The position numbers and the translations under genes were made by a program. The notes under the pieces were generated by a model. The model did no database searches. It saw nothing but the letters and a program-made list of their open reading frames with translations, and was not told the DNA's origin. From Propionicimonas sp. (GTDB lineage: Bacteria > Actinomycetota > Actinomycetes > Propionibacteriales > Propionibacteriaceae): a DNA stretch of 54,994 bases. The stretch covers positions 1-54,994 of the forward strand of contig NZ_JARKPQ010000283.1 of assembly GCF_029975155.1 (NCBI RefSeq), written 5' to 3'. Of this stretch, positions 39,468 to 49,513 are shown in pieces. Numbering within the stretch: the stretch's first letter is position 1; every line of letters begins with the position of its first letter.

Positions 39468-40495
39468 CGGGTGGCTCCTGCGGTCGCGGGGTCGAGGGAT
39501 TCGTCGGCGGAGGCGTCATCGGATCGCGGCTCCTCCGCCTCGCGCAGCGTGCGTCCGGTGAGGGCGAGGAACACGTCGTCCAGCGTGGGCGGCACCCCGG
39601 TGGCCCGGACGACCTGCAGTCCGGCGGCGTCGAGGGCTCGCACCGCTCGCGGCAGCAGGGCGTCCCCGTCCGGTGTGGTGAGCACGACGGACGAGTCCTC
39701 GCGGCGGGCCTCCCGGTGGGTCAGCCCGGCGATCACCCCGAGGGCGCGCTGGGCGACCTCGGGGTCCGGGAAGCCGAGGGTGAGCAGGTCGCCCGCGAGG
39801 TTCGCCTTGAGCCGGGTGGCGGTGTCGTCGGCCACCACCCGCCCCCGGTCCATCACCATCACCCGCTCGGCGTAGCGGTCGGCCTCCTCCAGGTAGTGGG
39901 TGGTCAGGAACACCGTCGTGCCGTGGCGCTCGCGCAGGTCGAGGATGTGCTGCCACAGGTTGGCCCGGCTCTGCGGGTCGAGGCCCGTGGACGGCTCGTC
40001 CAGGAACAGCAGGGGCGGGGCGTGCATCAGCCCGAGCGCCACGTCGAGGCGGCGCTTCTGACCGCCACTGAGCTGCTGGACGGTCCGGGTCGCGAACGGC
40101 GCGAGGTCGAGGGACTCGATCAGCGTCTCGGCCCGGCGCACGCTCTCGGCGCGCGGGATGCCGTGGAAGAGGCCCTGGCTGACCAGTTCGTCGCGGGCAC
40201 GCTGGGCGAAGCTGCCACTGGTCAGCTGCCCCACGTAGCCGATCCGGGCGCGGACGCCCGCCGCCTGGGTGAGGATGTCGTGGCCGACGACCCGGGCGGT
40301 GCCGGAGGTCGGCGGGATCAGAGTGGTCAGCATCCGCAGGCTGGTGGTCTTGCCGGCGCCGTTCGGGCCGAGGAACGCGACGAGTTCGCCACGGGCGACC
40401 TCGAAGCTGAGGTCGCTGACCGCCTCGACCACCTTCTGCTTGACGGTGAAACGCTTGGTGAGTTGGTGAGCCTGGATGATGGGTTCATTGCTCAT
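39464..40495 (-). CDS. ABC transporter ATP-binding protein, DrrA-like
   Basis: 343 residues: Walker A FLGPNGAGKTTSLRML, signature QLSGGQKRRLDVALGL, Walker B LLFLDEPSTGLDPQSR and the H-loop TTHYLEEADRYAERV, then a C-terminal regulatory domain, as in DrrA. With the DrrB-like permease it probably exports a hydrophobic compound such as an antibiotic or lipid. TAGCCT lies 7 bases before ATG 40495. A palindromic operator separates it from the divergent WYL regulator gene. Confidence 0.92.
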   Translation of the reverse strand: MSNEPIIQAHQLTKRFTVKQKVVEAVSDLSFEVARGELVAFLGPNGAGKTTSLRMLTTLIPPTSGTARVVGHDILTQAAGVRARIGYVGQLTSGSFAQRARDELVSQGLFHGIPRAESVRRAETLIESLDLAPFATRTVQQLSGGQKRRLDVALGLMHAPPLLFLDEPSTGLDPQSRANLWQHILDLRERHGTTVFLTTHYLEEADRYAERVMVMDRGRVVADDTATRLKANLAGDLLTLGFPDPEVAQRALGVIAGLTHREARREDSSVVLTTPDGDALLPRAVRALDAAGLQVVRATGVPPTLDDVFLALTGRTLREAEEPRSDDASADESLDPATAGATR

Positions 40496-40502
40496 GGACT
40501 TG

Positions 40503-40508
40503 AGGCTA
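40503..40508 (-). promoter_or_regulatory. Leaderless -10 box TAGCCT for the DrrAB-like exporter
   Basis: TAGCCT on the minus strand, 7 bases before ATG 40495; immediately beside the palindrome at 40512-40542. Confidence 0.6.
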
Positions 40509-40511
40509 AGC

Positions 40512-40542
40512 CCGATTGCGGACGGTATCTGTCCGCGATCGG
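40512..40542. promoter_or_regulatory. Operator palindrome between exporter and WYL regulator
   Basis: CCGATTGCGGAC-ggtatct-GTCCGCGATCGG: 12-bp arms with one mismatch and a 7-base centre, placed between the two divergent -10 boxes (TAGCCT on the minus strand, CAGAAT on the plus strand). The neighbouring WYL protein is the likely ligand. Confidence 0.65.
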
Positions 40543-40545
40543 GAG

Positions 40546-40551
40546 CAGAAT
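40546..40551 (+). promoter_or_regulatory. Probable -10 box CAGAAT for the WYL regulator gene
   Basis: CAGAAT ends 6 bases before ATG 40558; no Shine-Dalgarno. Confidence 0.45.
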
Positions 40552-40557
40552 CTGAGT

Positions 40558-41553
40558 ATGTCTGACACCACGGCCCGCGCGCTGAGCCTGCTCAACCTGC
40601 TCCAGGTGCACCGGCACTGGCCAGGGGCGGAACTCGCCGAGCGGCTCGGCGTCACCGAACGGACGGTGCGCCGCGACGTCGAGCGGCTGCGTGATCTGGG
40701 CTACCGGATCGAGTCCACGCCCGGTGTGGCCGGCGGCTACCGGCTGCGCGCGGGCAGCGCGGTGCCGCCGCTGCTGCTCACCGACGACGAGGCGGTGGCG
40801 ATCGCGATCGGGCTGCGACTCGCGGCCACCCAGCGGCTGGTGGGCGGGGCGGAGACCACGCTCACCGCGCTGGCCAAGCTGGAGCAGGTGCTCCCCCGGG
40901 CGCTCCGGGAACGGGTGAACGCCCTGGCCGCGACCGTGCGGCCGGCGTCCATCGGGGCCGACTCGGGCGCCTCGCCGGAGGTGCTCGGGGAGCTGGCGCT
41001 CACCTGCCGCGACTCCGAGCGGGTCCGGTTCCGCTACACGGCCGCCGACGGCGCGGTCACGGACCGGCACGTGGAGCCGCACCTGCTGGTGCCGTCCGAG
41101 CGGCACTGGTACCTGCTGTGCTGGGACCTCGACCGCGCCGACTGGCGGAAGTTCCGGGTCGACCGGCTGGAGGACGTGCGCACCACCGGCGCGCGGTTCA
41201 CCCCGCGCCCGCTTCCCGAGGGGGACGACGAGGCCGGTCCGCTCGGCTGGGACCGTCCGACGGTGCAGGGCGAGGTGGTGATGGACCTGGCCCTGCCCGC
41301 GATGCTCGCCCACTTCGGGCAGTGGGGACGGGGCGCGGAGGCGGACGGGACCGATCGCACCCGCTGGAGGATCGCCGGACCCGACGTCCGGGACCTGATG
41401 CACGCCATGTCGTGGGTCCCGGCAGGAGTGGCCTACACCGCCGACCTGCCCGAGGCGGCGAGGACGGAGCTGGCGGAGATCACCGGACGGATGGCGCGGG
41501 CCCTCAGCGTCCCGCCGCGGCGACCACGGCGTCCAGCACCTCCGGCTCGCTGA
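40558..41553 (+). CDS. HTH/WYL-domain transcriptional regulator
   Basis: 331 residues: an N-terminal winged helix of the HTH_11 type (LLQVHRHWPGAELAERLGVT, then ERTVRRDVERLRDLGY), then a WYL domain (RVRFRYTAADG, HWYLLCWDLDRADWRKFRVDR) and a C-terminal WCX extension. WYL proteins sense nucleic acids or small ligands. Its position opposite the exporter genes suggests it controls them and itself. The start at ATG 40558 is set by the -10 box; its last 50 bases overlap the convergent lipase-like gene. Confidence 0.88.
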   Translation: MSDTTARALSLLNLLQVHRHWPGAELAERLGVTERTVRRDVERLRDLGYRIESTPGVAGGYRLRAGSAVPPLLLTDDEAVAIAIGLRLAATQRLVGGAETTLTALAKLEQVLPRALRERVNALAATVRPASIGADSGASPEVLGELALTCRDSERVRFRYTAADGAVTDRHVEPHLLVPSERHWYLLCWDLDRADWRKFRVDRLEDVRTTGARFTPRPLPEGDDEAGPLGWDRPTVQGEVVMDLALPAMLAHFGQWGRGAEADGTDRTRWRIAGPDVRDLMHAMSWVPAGVAYTADLPEAARTELAEITGRMARALSVPPRRPRRPAPPAR

Positions 41554-42211
41554 GGATCTGGAAGTGACCCATCGCCGCGACCGGGACGTTGGTGGCGCCG
41601 GGCAGGTGCGAGCCGTCGGGGATGTGCGGGTCGAAGGACGGGTAGATCGACGTGATCCGGGCGTCCACGTCCGTCCGCGCGGCGAGTTCGAGGATGGCGG
41701 GATCGCCGGGCGCGAGGGCGCGGATCGTCCGCGACGGCAGGAACCGGGCGAGCCGCGAGCCGTGGAACGGGGTGGCGACGGCGACCAGCCGGGCCAGGCG
41801 GCCCTCGGTGTCGTTGGCGAGCATCCACTTGCCGACCAGACCGCCCTTGCTGTGGGCCACCAGCACCACGTCCCGCAGGTCGCGCGCCCGGACGGCGGCC
41901 AGCACGAGCCGTCCGGCGTCGGCGATGCGGGCGCGGTTGTAGGCCAGCTCGGGGACCACGTGGACGGGGTGTCCGGCCGCGTTCAGCCGGCGGGCCACGG
42001 GCAGCAGCAGCGACCACGGCTCGAGGACGCCGGCCAGCAGGACGACCGGCCGCAACGTCCCCTCGGCGAAGGCGACCGGCACGTCCCGGACGAACAGCAC
42101 CTCTGCCTGGCGGCCGACGACATAGCCGTAGTCACGGGCCCAGCCGCGGCCGCGCCGCGCGGCCTCGCGCAGCCTGCGGACGGCGGCGTGCCTACCGGTG
42201 GGCGTGCTCAT
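41504..42211 (-). CDS. Alpha/beta hydrolase, lipase/PGAP1-like
   Basis: 235 residues of alpha/beta hydrolase fold: an oxyanion-side strand VVLLAGVLEPWSLLLPVARR, the nucleophile elbow VVLVAHSKGGLVGKW (Ser in HSKGG) and a C-terminal GHFQIL with the likely catalytic His. The HSKGG elbow is typical of lipase class 2/PGAP1-like esterases. There is no signal peptide. Its start overlaps the end of the upstream hydrolase gene by 20 bases, so they are coupled. Confidence 0.8.
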   Translation of the reverse strand: MSTPTGRHAAVRRLREAARRGRGWARDYGYVVGRQAEVLFVRDVPVAFAEGTLRPVVLLAGVLEPWSLLLPVARRLNAAGHPVHVVPELAYNRARIADAGRLVLAAVRARDLRDVVLVAHSKGGLVGKWMLANDTEGRLARLVAVATPFHGSRLARFLPSRTIRALAPGDPAILELAARTDVDARITSIYPSFDPHIPDGSHLPGATNVPVAAMGHFQILSEPEVLDAVVAAAGR

Positions 42212-43004
42212 CGATGTGCCGTGCGATCAGCTCGGGAGCGGCGAACATGGTGGCGTGCGGGCCGGGCACGACGACGAACCAGCCTTCGGCGAAGCGCTCG
42301 CTGAGATCGCGCGCCCAGTCGAGCGGGACGATCGGGTCGTCCTCGCCGCAGATCACGAGGGTCTTGGCCTGCACCCGGGTGGCGACCTCCTCCATCTCGG
42401 CACCGAGCAGGTGCGGCGTCTGCTCGATCATGTAGGGCACGCCGGCGCGGAAGAGGTAGTCGTAGATGGCCATCGCGCTGACGTACGGGGGCTCCTTGAG
42501 TCCGTTGCGCAGCAGCAGCGCGGCGGCCTTGGGCAGTGAGCGGGCGCCGGGCACGATCACCGGGGCGATCAGGACGATGTGGTCGAGCTGGTCGGGGAAG
42601 TCCGCGGCCATCTGCACGACCACCTGGGTGCCCATGGAGTGGCCGACGACGACCGGATGGTCGAGGTCCTTGTCGGTGAGGTACTGGCCGACGATCCGGG
42701 CGTGGTCGGCGATGGTCATGTCCCGGCTGGGCCGCGGGGAGCGTCCGTAGCCGGGCAGGTCGATGAGGTAGACGTCGCCGTGCTCGGCGAGGGCGGCCGC
42801 GGTGGGACCGTACGAGCGGGCGGAGACGCCGATGCCGTGCACGAGGACGAAGTCGGGTCCGGACTTGTCGGCGAGGCAGGGGAACCGGTAGACGACCATG
42901 GACGCGTCGTCGTAGGCGGCGCGGCTGGTGAAGTAGTCGACCGTCCCGATGTGGCGGGTGCGATAGGCGACCTCGTCGCGAGCGGTGTGGCGGCGGGTTC
43001 GCAT
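42192..43004 (-). CDS. Alpha/beta fold hydrolase
   Basis: 270 residues: oxyanion motif FVLVHGIGVSARSYGP, nucleophile VVVGHSMGTQVV, acid in VICGEDDPIVPLDWA and His in VPGPHATMFAAPE, a complete catalytic triad of the hydrolase_6 type. The substrate is unknown. TAGGCT lies 6 bases before ATG 43004 with no Shine-Dalgarno. It is the first gene of a two-hydrolase operon. Confidence 0.85.
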   Translation of the reverse strand: MRTRRHTARDEVAYRTRHIGTVDYFTSRAAYDDASMVVYRFPCLADKSGPDFVLVHGIGVSARSYGPTAAALAEHGDVYLIDLPGYGRSPRPSRDMTIADHARIVGQYLTDKDLDHPVVVGHSMGTQVVVQMAADFPDQLDHIVLIAPVIVPGARSLPKAAALLLRNGLKEPPYVSAMAIYDYLFRAGVPYMIEQTPHLLGAEMEEVATRVQAKTLVICGEDDPIVPLDWARDLSERFAEGWFVVVPGPHATMFAAPELIARHIDEHAHR

Positions 43005-43010
43005 GGTCGC

Positions 43011-43016
43011 AGCCTA
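43011..43016 (-). promoter_or_regulatory. Leaderless -10 box TAGGCT
   Basis: TAGGCT on the minus strand, 6 bases before ATG 43004. Confidence 0.6.
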
Positions 43017-43107
43017 GCCACGGGCGGGATTGGCCACCCGTCGGTTTGCGGGGAATCCCTGCCGTCCGGGCGTGGTTGAGGCAGGGTAGGCACAAGGAGG
43101 AAAGAAC

Positions 43108-43599
43108 ATGGCAACCACCACCACCGATCGCATCGCAGACGCGCCCACCACCGCTGATCAGGCCGCTCGCGCGGCACAGTTCCTCACCCCGGTCGTGATC
43201 GACCTCGAGGCGCTCGTCGTCAACGGCAAGCAGGCCCACTGGCACACGCGCGGGGCGAACTTCATCGGCATCCACGAACTGCTGGACGAGGTCGTCGCGC
43301 ACGCTCAGGAGTACGCCGACACCGCCGCCGAGCGCGTGGTCGCCCTCGGCCTGCCACTGGACTCGCGCATCTCCACGGTCGCGAAGAAGAACACCCTGCC
43401 CGAGCCGGCCGCCGGCTTCCAGAGCTGGGAGGACACCGTCGCCGAGGTCGTCGGCATGATCGACGCCGCTCTGGCCACCGTGCACGCGGCGATCACCGGC
43501 CTCGAAGGCGGCGACGTCTCCACCCAGGACGTCGCCGTCGAGATCGAGCGGGGCCTGACCAAGGACCGCTGGCTGCTCCAGGCGCACGTCTCCGCCTGA
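43108..43599 (+). CDS. dps: Dps-family DNA-binding ferritin-like protein
   Basis: 163 residues with the Dps four-helix fold. The intersubunit ferroxidase residues are in GKQAHWHTRGANFIGIHELL and DEVVAHAQEYADTAAERVVA. A flexible Thr/Ala-rich N-terminus precedes the fold. Dps oxidises iron with peroxide, stores it and can coat DNA under starvation or oxidative stress. A near-perfect AAGGAGG lies 7 bases before ATG 43108, in contrast to the leaderless neighbours, suggesting high expression. Two hairpins follow the stop codon. Confidence 0.92.
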   Translation: MATTTTDRIADAPTTADQAARAAQFLTPVVIDLEALVVNGKQAHWHTRGANFIGIHELLDEVVAHAQEYADTAAERVVALGLPLDSRISTVAKKNTLPEPAAGFQSWEDTVAEVVGMIDAALATVHAAITGLEGGDVSTQDVAVEIERGLTKDRWLLQAHVSA

Positions 43600-43634
43600 G
43601 TCCAGACCGCGCCGCACACTCAGCGACCTGGTCG

Positions 43635-43716
43635 AGTCGCCGGACTCCCGCTGAACAGCTGAGTCGGCGACTATGCGGAGGATTGTCCACTGCGTTCGGT
43701 GGACAATCCTCCGCAT
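43635..43716. terminator. Double hairpin downstream of dps
   Basis: The first hairpin pairs AGTCGCCGGACTC (43635-43647) with GAGTCGGCGACT (43661-43672). The second is perfect, with 18-bp arms 43673-43690 and 43699-43716 (ATGCGGAGGATTGTCCAC) and an 8-base loop. The two abut directly. They probably end dps and the convergent membrane-protein transcript, although no T tract is present. Confidence 0.6.
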
Positions 43717-43782
43717 TGACAGCGGACGTTGATCGGGGAACGCGACATTATGTCGACTGAGCCACGTCGTCGCGGGAATCCC

Positions 43783-44433
43783 TCAATGGTGCGCCGCCTC
43801 TCCGGCCCCGAGGTCAGCGGTACGCGTCGCCAACCCACCGGCCGCCCGCACATGGATCGGGCGCAACTGGGATCCCAACTCCGCTCGGTCCGGCGACCCA
43901 CCGATGAACCAGAGCACCGGCAGTATGCCCACGAAGAACCAGTTCGTAATCAATGATCTGGTCAGGCATCCCGCCCGATCGAGCAGCCATTCGCCAACCC
44001 GGCCGGCATACCTGTGATGCTCAACAGCCTTGCCCAGAACTCCCGCCACCACGAGCGCCACAACCACCCAACCGGCTACCGCCTTTACCTCGCCGCCAGC
44101 CTCTCCGTAGACGGACATGGCGAGCAAAGCAGTGGAAACGGCCCGTGTTCGATAGCTCTGGAAGCTTCCCAGCACCAGAAACAGGATCGACACGGCCAGT
44201 GCGACCGGCGCCAAAGCCGCAGTTCGCTCCACCACCCACATCGAAGCGACCTCGACCCAGCCTGTTGAGGGGACGCCGAGGAAACGAAGCATCGCCGTGA
44301 ACACTGCGAGCGGTCGCACGCCTACGGCTGCGCCCCCAAGCGTCAGGAATGCCGCCCAACTGCATACAAGCCGATACAAGGTGTCGATCGGTGCCTGGCG
44401 CAAGGCGGACAGGGCAGACCAGATCTCAGACAC
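43783..44433 (-). CDS. Hypothetical multi-pass membrane protein
   Basis: 216 residues with about four or five transmembrane helices (LVCSWAAFLTLGGAAVGV, TAALAPVALAVSILFLVLGS, GWVVVALVVAGVLG, LITNWFFVGILPVLWFIGG). I do not recognise the family. GTG 44433 has GAGGAGG 5 bases upstream, and TAGCTT (44473-44468) is a likely -10 box. The gene is visibly poorer in GC than its neighbours, which suggests acquisition. Convergent with dps, divergent from the ydcF-like gene. Confidence 0.65.
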   Translation of the reverse strand: MSEIWSALSALRQAPIDTLYRLVCSWAAFLTLGGAAVGVRPLAVFTAMLRFLGVPSTGWVEVASMWVVERTAALAPVALAVSILFLVLGSFQSYRTRAVSTALLAMSVYGEAGGEVKAVAGWVVVALVVAGVLGKAVEHHRYAGRVGEWLLDRAGCLTRSLITNWFFVGILPVLWFIGGSPDRAELGSQLRPIHVRAAGGLATRTADLGAGEAAHH

Positions 44434-44539
44434 AGGGCCTCCTCGGTGGAATCACAGATCACGGAGAAAGCTACAAGTTGCCTCCGATACGTATGTTGGT
44501 GGAGGCCGGGCTGGTCGGCGACGGGGTGCCGTAGCGCCC

Positions 44540-44545
44540 TACGCT
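44540..44545 (+). promoter_or_regulatory. Leaderless -10 box TACGCT
   Basis: TACGCT ends 6 bases before GTG 44552 and decides that start over the long upstream reading. Confidence 0.55.
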
Positions 44546-44551
44546 ACCGTT

Positions 44552-45328
44552 GTGGAGTCCCGTGGGTCAGACCCGGCAGGACAGCAGCCCGTCCGACGCG
44601 TGGTTCGGGCGCTGCTGCTCGGCCTCGGGTGCGCGCTGGGAGTGAACGCGGCCTGGCTGGCTTTCACCGCGAACCTGAACCTCGGCATGGCGCTGGTCGC
44701 GGTGGTCGCACTGGGGCTCATCGCGTGGGCTCTGTGGCATCAGCGGCTTCCGCGTCCGCTCCACATCACCGCGGCCGTCCTCTGCCTCGCCGTGATCGGC
44801 ATGGCGGCCTTCCTGGCTGGCTACGGCACCCGCGACAACGCGCGTTTCGACGAGGACGCCGTGATCGTGCTGGGCGCCGCCGTCCACGGCAGTGAGCTGT
44901 CGAAGACCCTGATCCGGCGGCTAGACGTCGCCGTCGCCTACCACGAACGAAACCCGGGGGCACTGATCGTCGTCTCCGGCGGCCAGGGTCCACAGGAGGA
45001 CCTGCCAGAGGCCGTCGCCATGCAGCAGTACCTAGTCAGCACCGGTATCCCCGCAGAGTCGGTGATCACCGAGGACCGTGCCACGTCGACCGAGGAGAAC
45101 TTCGCGTTCTCCAGGGCCCTGCTCGACCGGCGACTTCCGTCCGGCTATCCGGTGGCCTTCGTCACCGACGAGTTCCACGTCTACCGCGCCGGACGGATCG
45201 CTGCCGCCGCCGGACTCGACGCGACCCACGTCAGCAGCCGCACACCCTGGTACTTCTGGCCGTCCAACTACCTGCGCGAGACCCTCGCGGTGGTCACGTC
45301 CTGGCTCAGCCAGACCAGTCCTTCGTGA
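44552..45328 (+). CDS. YdcF/SanA-family (DUF218) membrane protein
   Basis: 258 residues: two N-terminal transmembrane segments (LLLGLGCALGVNAAWLAF and LVAVVALGLIAWALW) and a third near LCLAVIGMAAFLAGYG. The DUF218 domain follows with DAVIVLGAAVHGSELSKTL, LIVVSGGQGPQEDLPEAVAM and VITEDRATSTEENFAFS. The family (ElyC, SanA, YdcF) is tied to envelope integrity and possibly lipid-carrier metabolism; the activity is unknown. The stop codon TGA is the one inside CTTCGTGACG of a family C repeat, exactly as for purC. Confidence 0.85.
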   Translation: MESRGSDPAGQQPVRRVVRALLLGLGCALGVNAAWLAFTANLNLGMALVAVVALGLIAWALWHQRLPRPLHITAAVLCLAVIGMAAFLAGYGTRDNARFDEDAVIVLGAAVHGSELSKTLIRRLDVAVAYHERNPGALIVVSGGQGPQEDLPEAVAMQQYLVSTGIPAESVITEDRATSTEENFAFSRALLDRRLPSGYPVAFVTDEFHVYRAGRIAAAAGLDATHVSSRTPWYFWPSNYLRETLAVVTSWLSQTSPS

Positions 45329-45368
45329 CGCCCTCCGGCTCGTTCCTCACCGGGCGGCTCCTCAGGGA
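45318..45368. repeat. Diverged family C module at the ydcF-like 3' end
   Basis: CCTTCGTGACG, then GGCTCGTTCCTC and CTCCTCAGGGACCG. It lies between convergent genes and overlaps the upstream stop codon. Confidence 0.6.
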
Positions 45369-45378
45369 CCGTCTGGCG

Positions 45379-45777
45379 CTAGGTGAACAGGCAGAACGGG
45401 TGCCCCGCGGGATCGAACAGGACCCGCACGTCGTCCTGCGGCTGCTCCGCGGCGAGCGCCGCACCGCACGCCAGCGCCCACTCCGTGGCTGCTGACAGGT
45501 CGGCGACGTAGATGTCCAGGTGCTGGGTCGCCGTCTGGTGGCCTGCGACCGCCGGCCAGGTGGGGGCCGTCCAGTGGCGCTCGTACTCGAAGTTCACCCG
45601 CAGGTCGCCGGCCGCGATCTGTGCCCAGCCCGCGCTTGCCGGCTCGGACGGCTGCGCCGGCTCGGACGCGGTCACCTCCCCGTCCAGCAGGCGCGCGTAG
45701 AACTCGGCGAGTTCCCGCGGCGCGGGACACGAGATCGTGATCGACGTGAGCTGGAGGAACGGTCGCTCGCTGGCCAT
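45379..45777 (-). CDS. VOC-superfamily (glyoxalase-like) protein
   Basis: 132 residues with two beta-alpha-beta-beta-beta halves: LTSITISCPAPRELAEFYAR and HLDIYVADLSAATEWALACG, ending in VRVLFDPAGHPFCLF, as in the glyoxalase-like domain common in actinobacteria. Metal ligands are only partly evident, so enzymatic or binding function is open. The start is ATG 45777; divergent from the methyltransferase gene across 53 bases. Confidence 0.8.
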   Translation of the reverse strand: MASERPFLQLTSITISCPAPRELAEFYARLLDGEVTASEPAQPSEPASAGWAQIAAGDLRVNFEYERHWTAPTWPAVAGHQTATQHLDIYVADLSAATEWALACGAALAAEQPQDDVRVLFDPAGHPFCLFT

Positions 45778-45818
45778 GCCCACGAGTCTGGTCCGCCCAC
45801 GCCCCGAGCGCCAGCATC

Positions 45819-45824
45819 TACGAT
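45819..45824 (+). promoter_or_regulatory. Leaderless -10 box TACGAT
   Basis: TACGAT ends 6 bases before ATG 45831. Confidence 0.55.
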
Positions 45825-45830
45825 GGCCGG

Positions 45831-46492
45831 ATGCCCCACCCGTCCAGCCTGCCGCCCGGCGTGTCCATCGAGGACTCCGGTCTCGACACCGGCTCGGCCT
45901 ACGATCGCGGGGCCGCCCTCTACGACCGGCTGGTCTCCTCGCGGCTGTACAACCGTCTCGCCTGGGCCGCCGACCCGCGCGACTACGAGCAGTTCGCACA
46001 GGCTGCGGTCGACTCCGCCTCCGGCCCCCTCCTCGAGGTCGCCGCCGGCACCGCCATCGCTTCCGCGTCCGCCTACCGCGCCAGCAGCCGGCCCGTCGTG
46101 CTCACTGACCGCTCCGGGAGATGCTCGCCCACGCCGCCCGGCGACTGGCCACCGACGATGCCGTCCGGCCGGGCGTCCGGTTCGTCCAGGCGGACGCCTT
46201 CGATCTCCCGTTCGCCCCAGCCGGCTTCGACACGGTGCTGTGTCTCGGCTTCCTCCACCTCATCGACGACCCCGTGGATCTCGTCGCGCGGCTTCGCCGG
46301 CAGCTGCGCCCCGGAGGCCGGCTCTTCTGCAGCTCGCTGGTCGCCGCCACCCCCGTGGGATCCACCTATCTGAGGCTCCTGCACCGCGCCGGCGAGTCCG
46401 CTGCGCCGCGGACGGCCGACGAGCTGGCCGACCTGATCGGCACCACCGTCCGCAGTCGCGGCTGCATGGCCTACCTCGACCTGCCTGCCTGA
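45831..46492 (+). pseudogene. Class I SAM methyltransferase, frameshifted
   Basis: The first frame gives AYDRGAALYDRLVSSRLYNRL and the SAM-binding strand GPLLEVAAGTAIASASAY up to VVLTDRS. The protein then makes sense only in another frame from 46121 on: MLAHAARRLATDDAV, then VRFVQADAFDLPFAPAGFDT and LCLGFLHLIDDPVDL. One G added to the GGG run at 46116-46118 would restore SGEMLAHAAR and an intact protein of about 220 residues. It is thus either a recent pseudogene or a sequencing error in a short homopolymer. The -10 box and start codon are intact, which argues for recent damage or error. Confidence 0.8.
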
Positions 46493-46615
46493 ACCGATCC
46501 CCGAGCCAACGGGTGGAGAGTCTGGGAGGATCTGCGCACTCGACTGTGAACGATCCGCCGTCCGCTGGCGAGCGGAGCATCGACGGTGCAGGTGCTCCCG
46601 ACTCGTGCGACTGCC

Positions 46616-46714
46616 CTTCGTGACGCTCGCTGGCGCTCGCTCCTCAGGGACCGGCTTGGGGGCGGCCCGCTCCTCAGGGACTGATTTGGGAACGGGCTCG
46701 CTCCTCGCGGGCGG
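46616..46714. repeat. Family C modules between the methyltransferase pseudogene and clpB
   Basis: CCCTTCGTGACGCTCGCTGG with CGCTCGCTCCTCAGGGACCGG, followed by two shorter GCTCCTCAGGGA-like repeats. This fills most of the 223-base spacer; nothing else is recognised in it. Confidence 0.75.
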
Positions 46715-46715
46715 T

Positions 46716-49307
<2,592 letters not shown>

Positions 49308-49336
49308 GTAGGTCGGTTTCTCCTTTGGGAAACAAA

Positions 49337-49357
49337 GTTGAGTTCACCAGACTCAAC
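49337..49357. promoter_or_regulatory. HAIR operator (HspR site) of clpB
   Basis: GTTGAGT-tcaccag-ACTCAAC closely matches the HspR-associated inverted repeat CTTGAGT-N7-ACTCAAG. It lies 30 bases before the clpB ATG. TACACT (49364-49359, minus strand) just upstream may be the -10 box. Confidence 0.85.
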
Positions 49358-49396
49358 TAGTGTACCGCGAGGAGTATTCCGGCAGGGCGGGTCTGC

Positions 49397-49502
49397 CCTT
49401 CGTGACGGCCGCTCGTTCCTCGCGACCTCCTCAGGGAGCGGCACGTGAAGCCGCTCGTACCTCCACCGAAACCGCTCGTCGAGCTTGTCGAGACGCACCC
49501 GA
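49397..49502. repeat. Family C repeat with inverted GTCTCGACAAGC block
   Basis: GCCCTTCGTGACGGCCGCTC and CTCCTCAGGGAGCGG, then CGCTCGTCGAGCTTGTCGAG, the reverse of the block seen at 23251, 37038 and 37147. It fills the spacer between the clpB promoter and the cysN stop. Confidence 0.8.
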
Positions 49503-49513
49503 CCGGCTCGGCG

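Noticed and set aside
43735..43956. Plus-strand small gene starting near 43729
   Set aside because: It is antisense to the membrane-protein gene, has no good ribosome binding site, and the minus-strand product has clear transmembrane helices.
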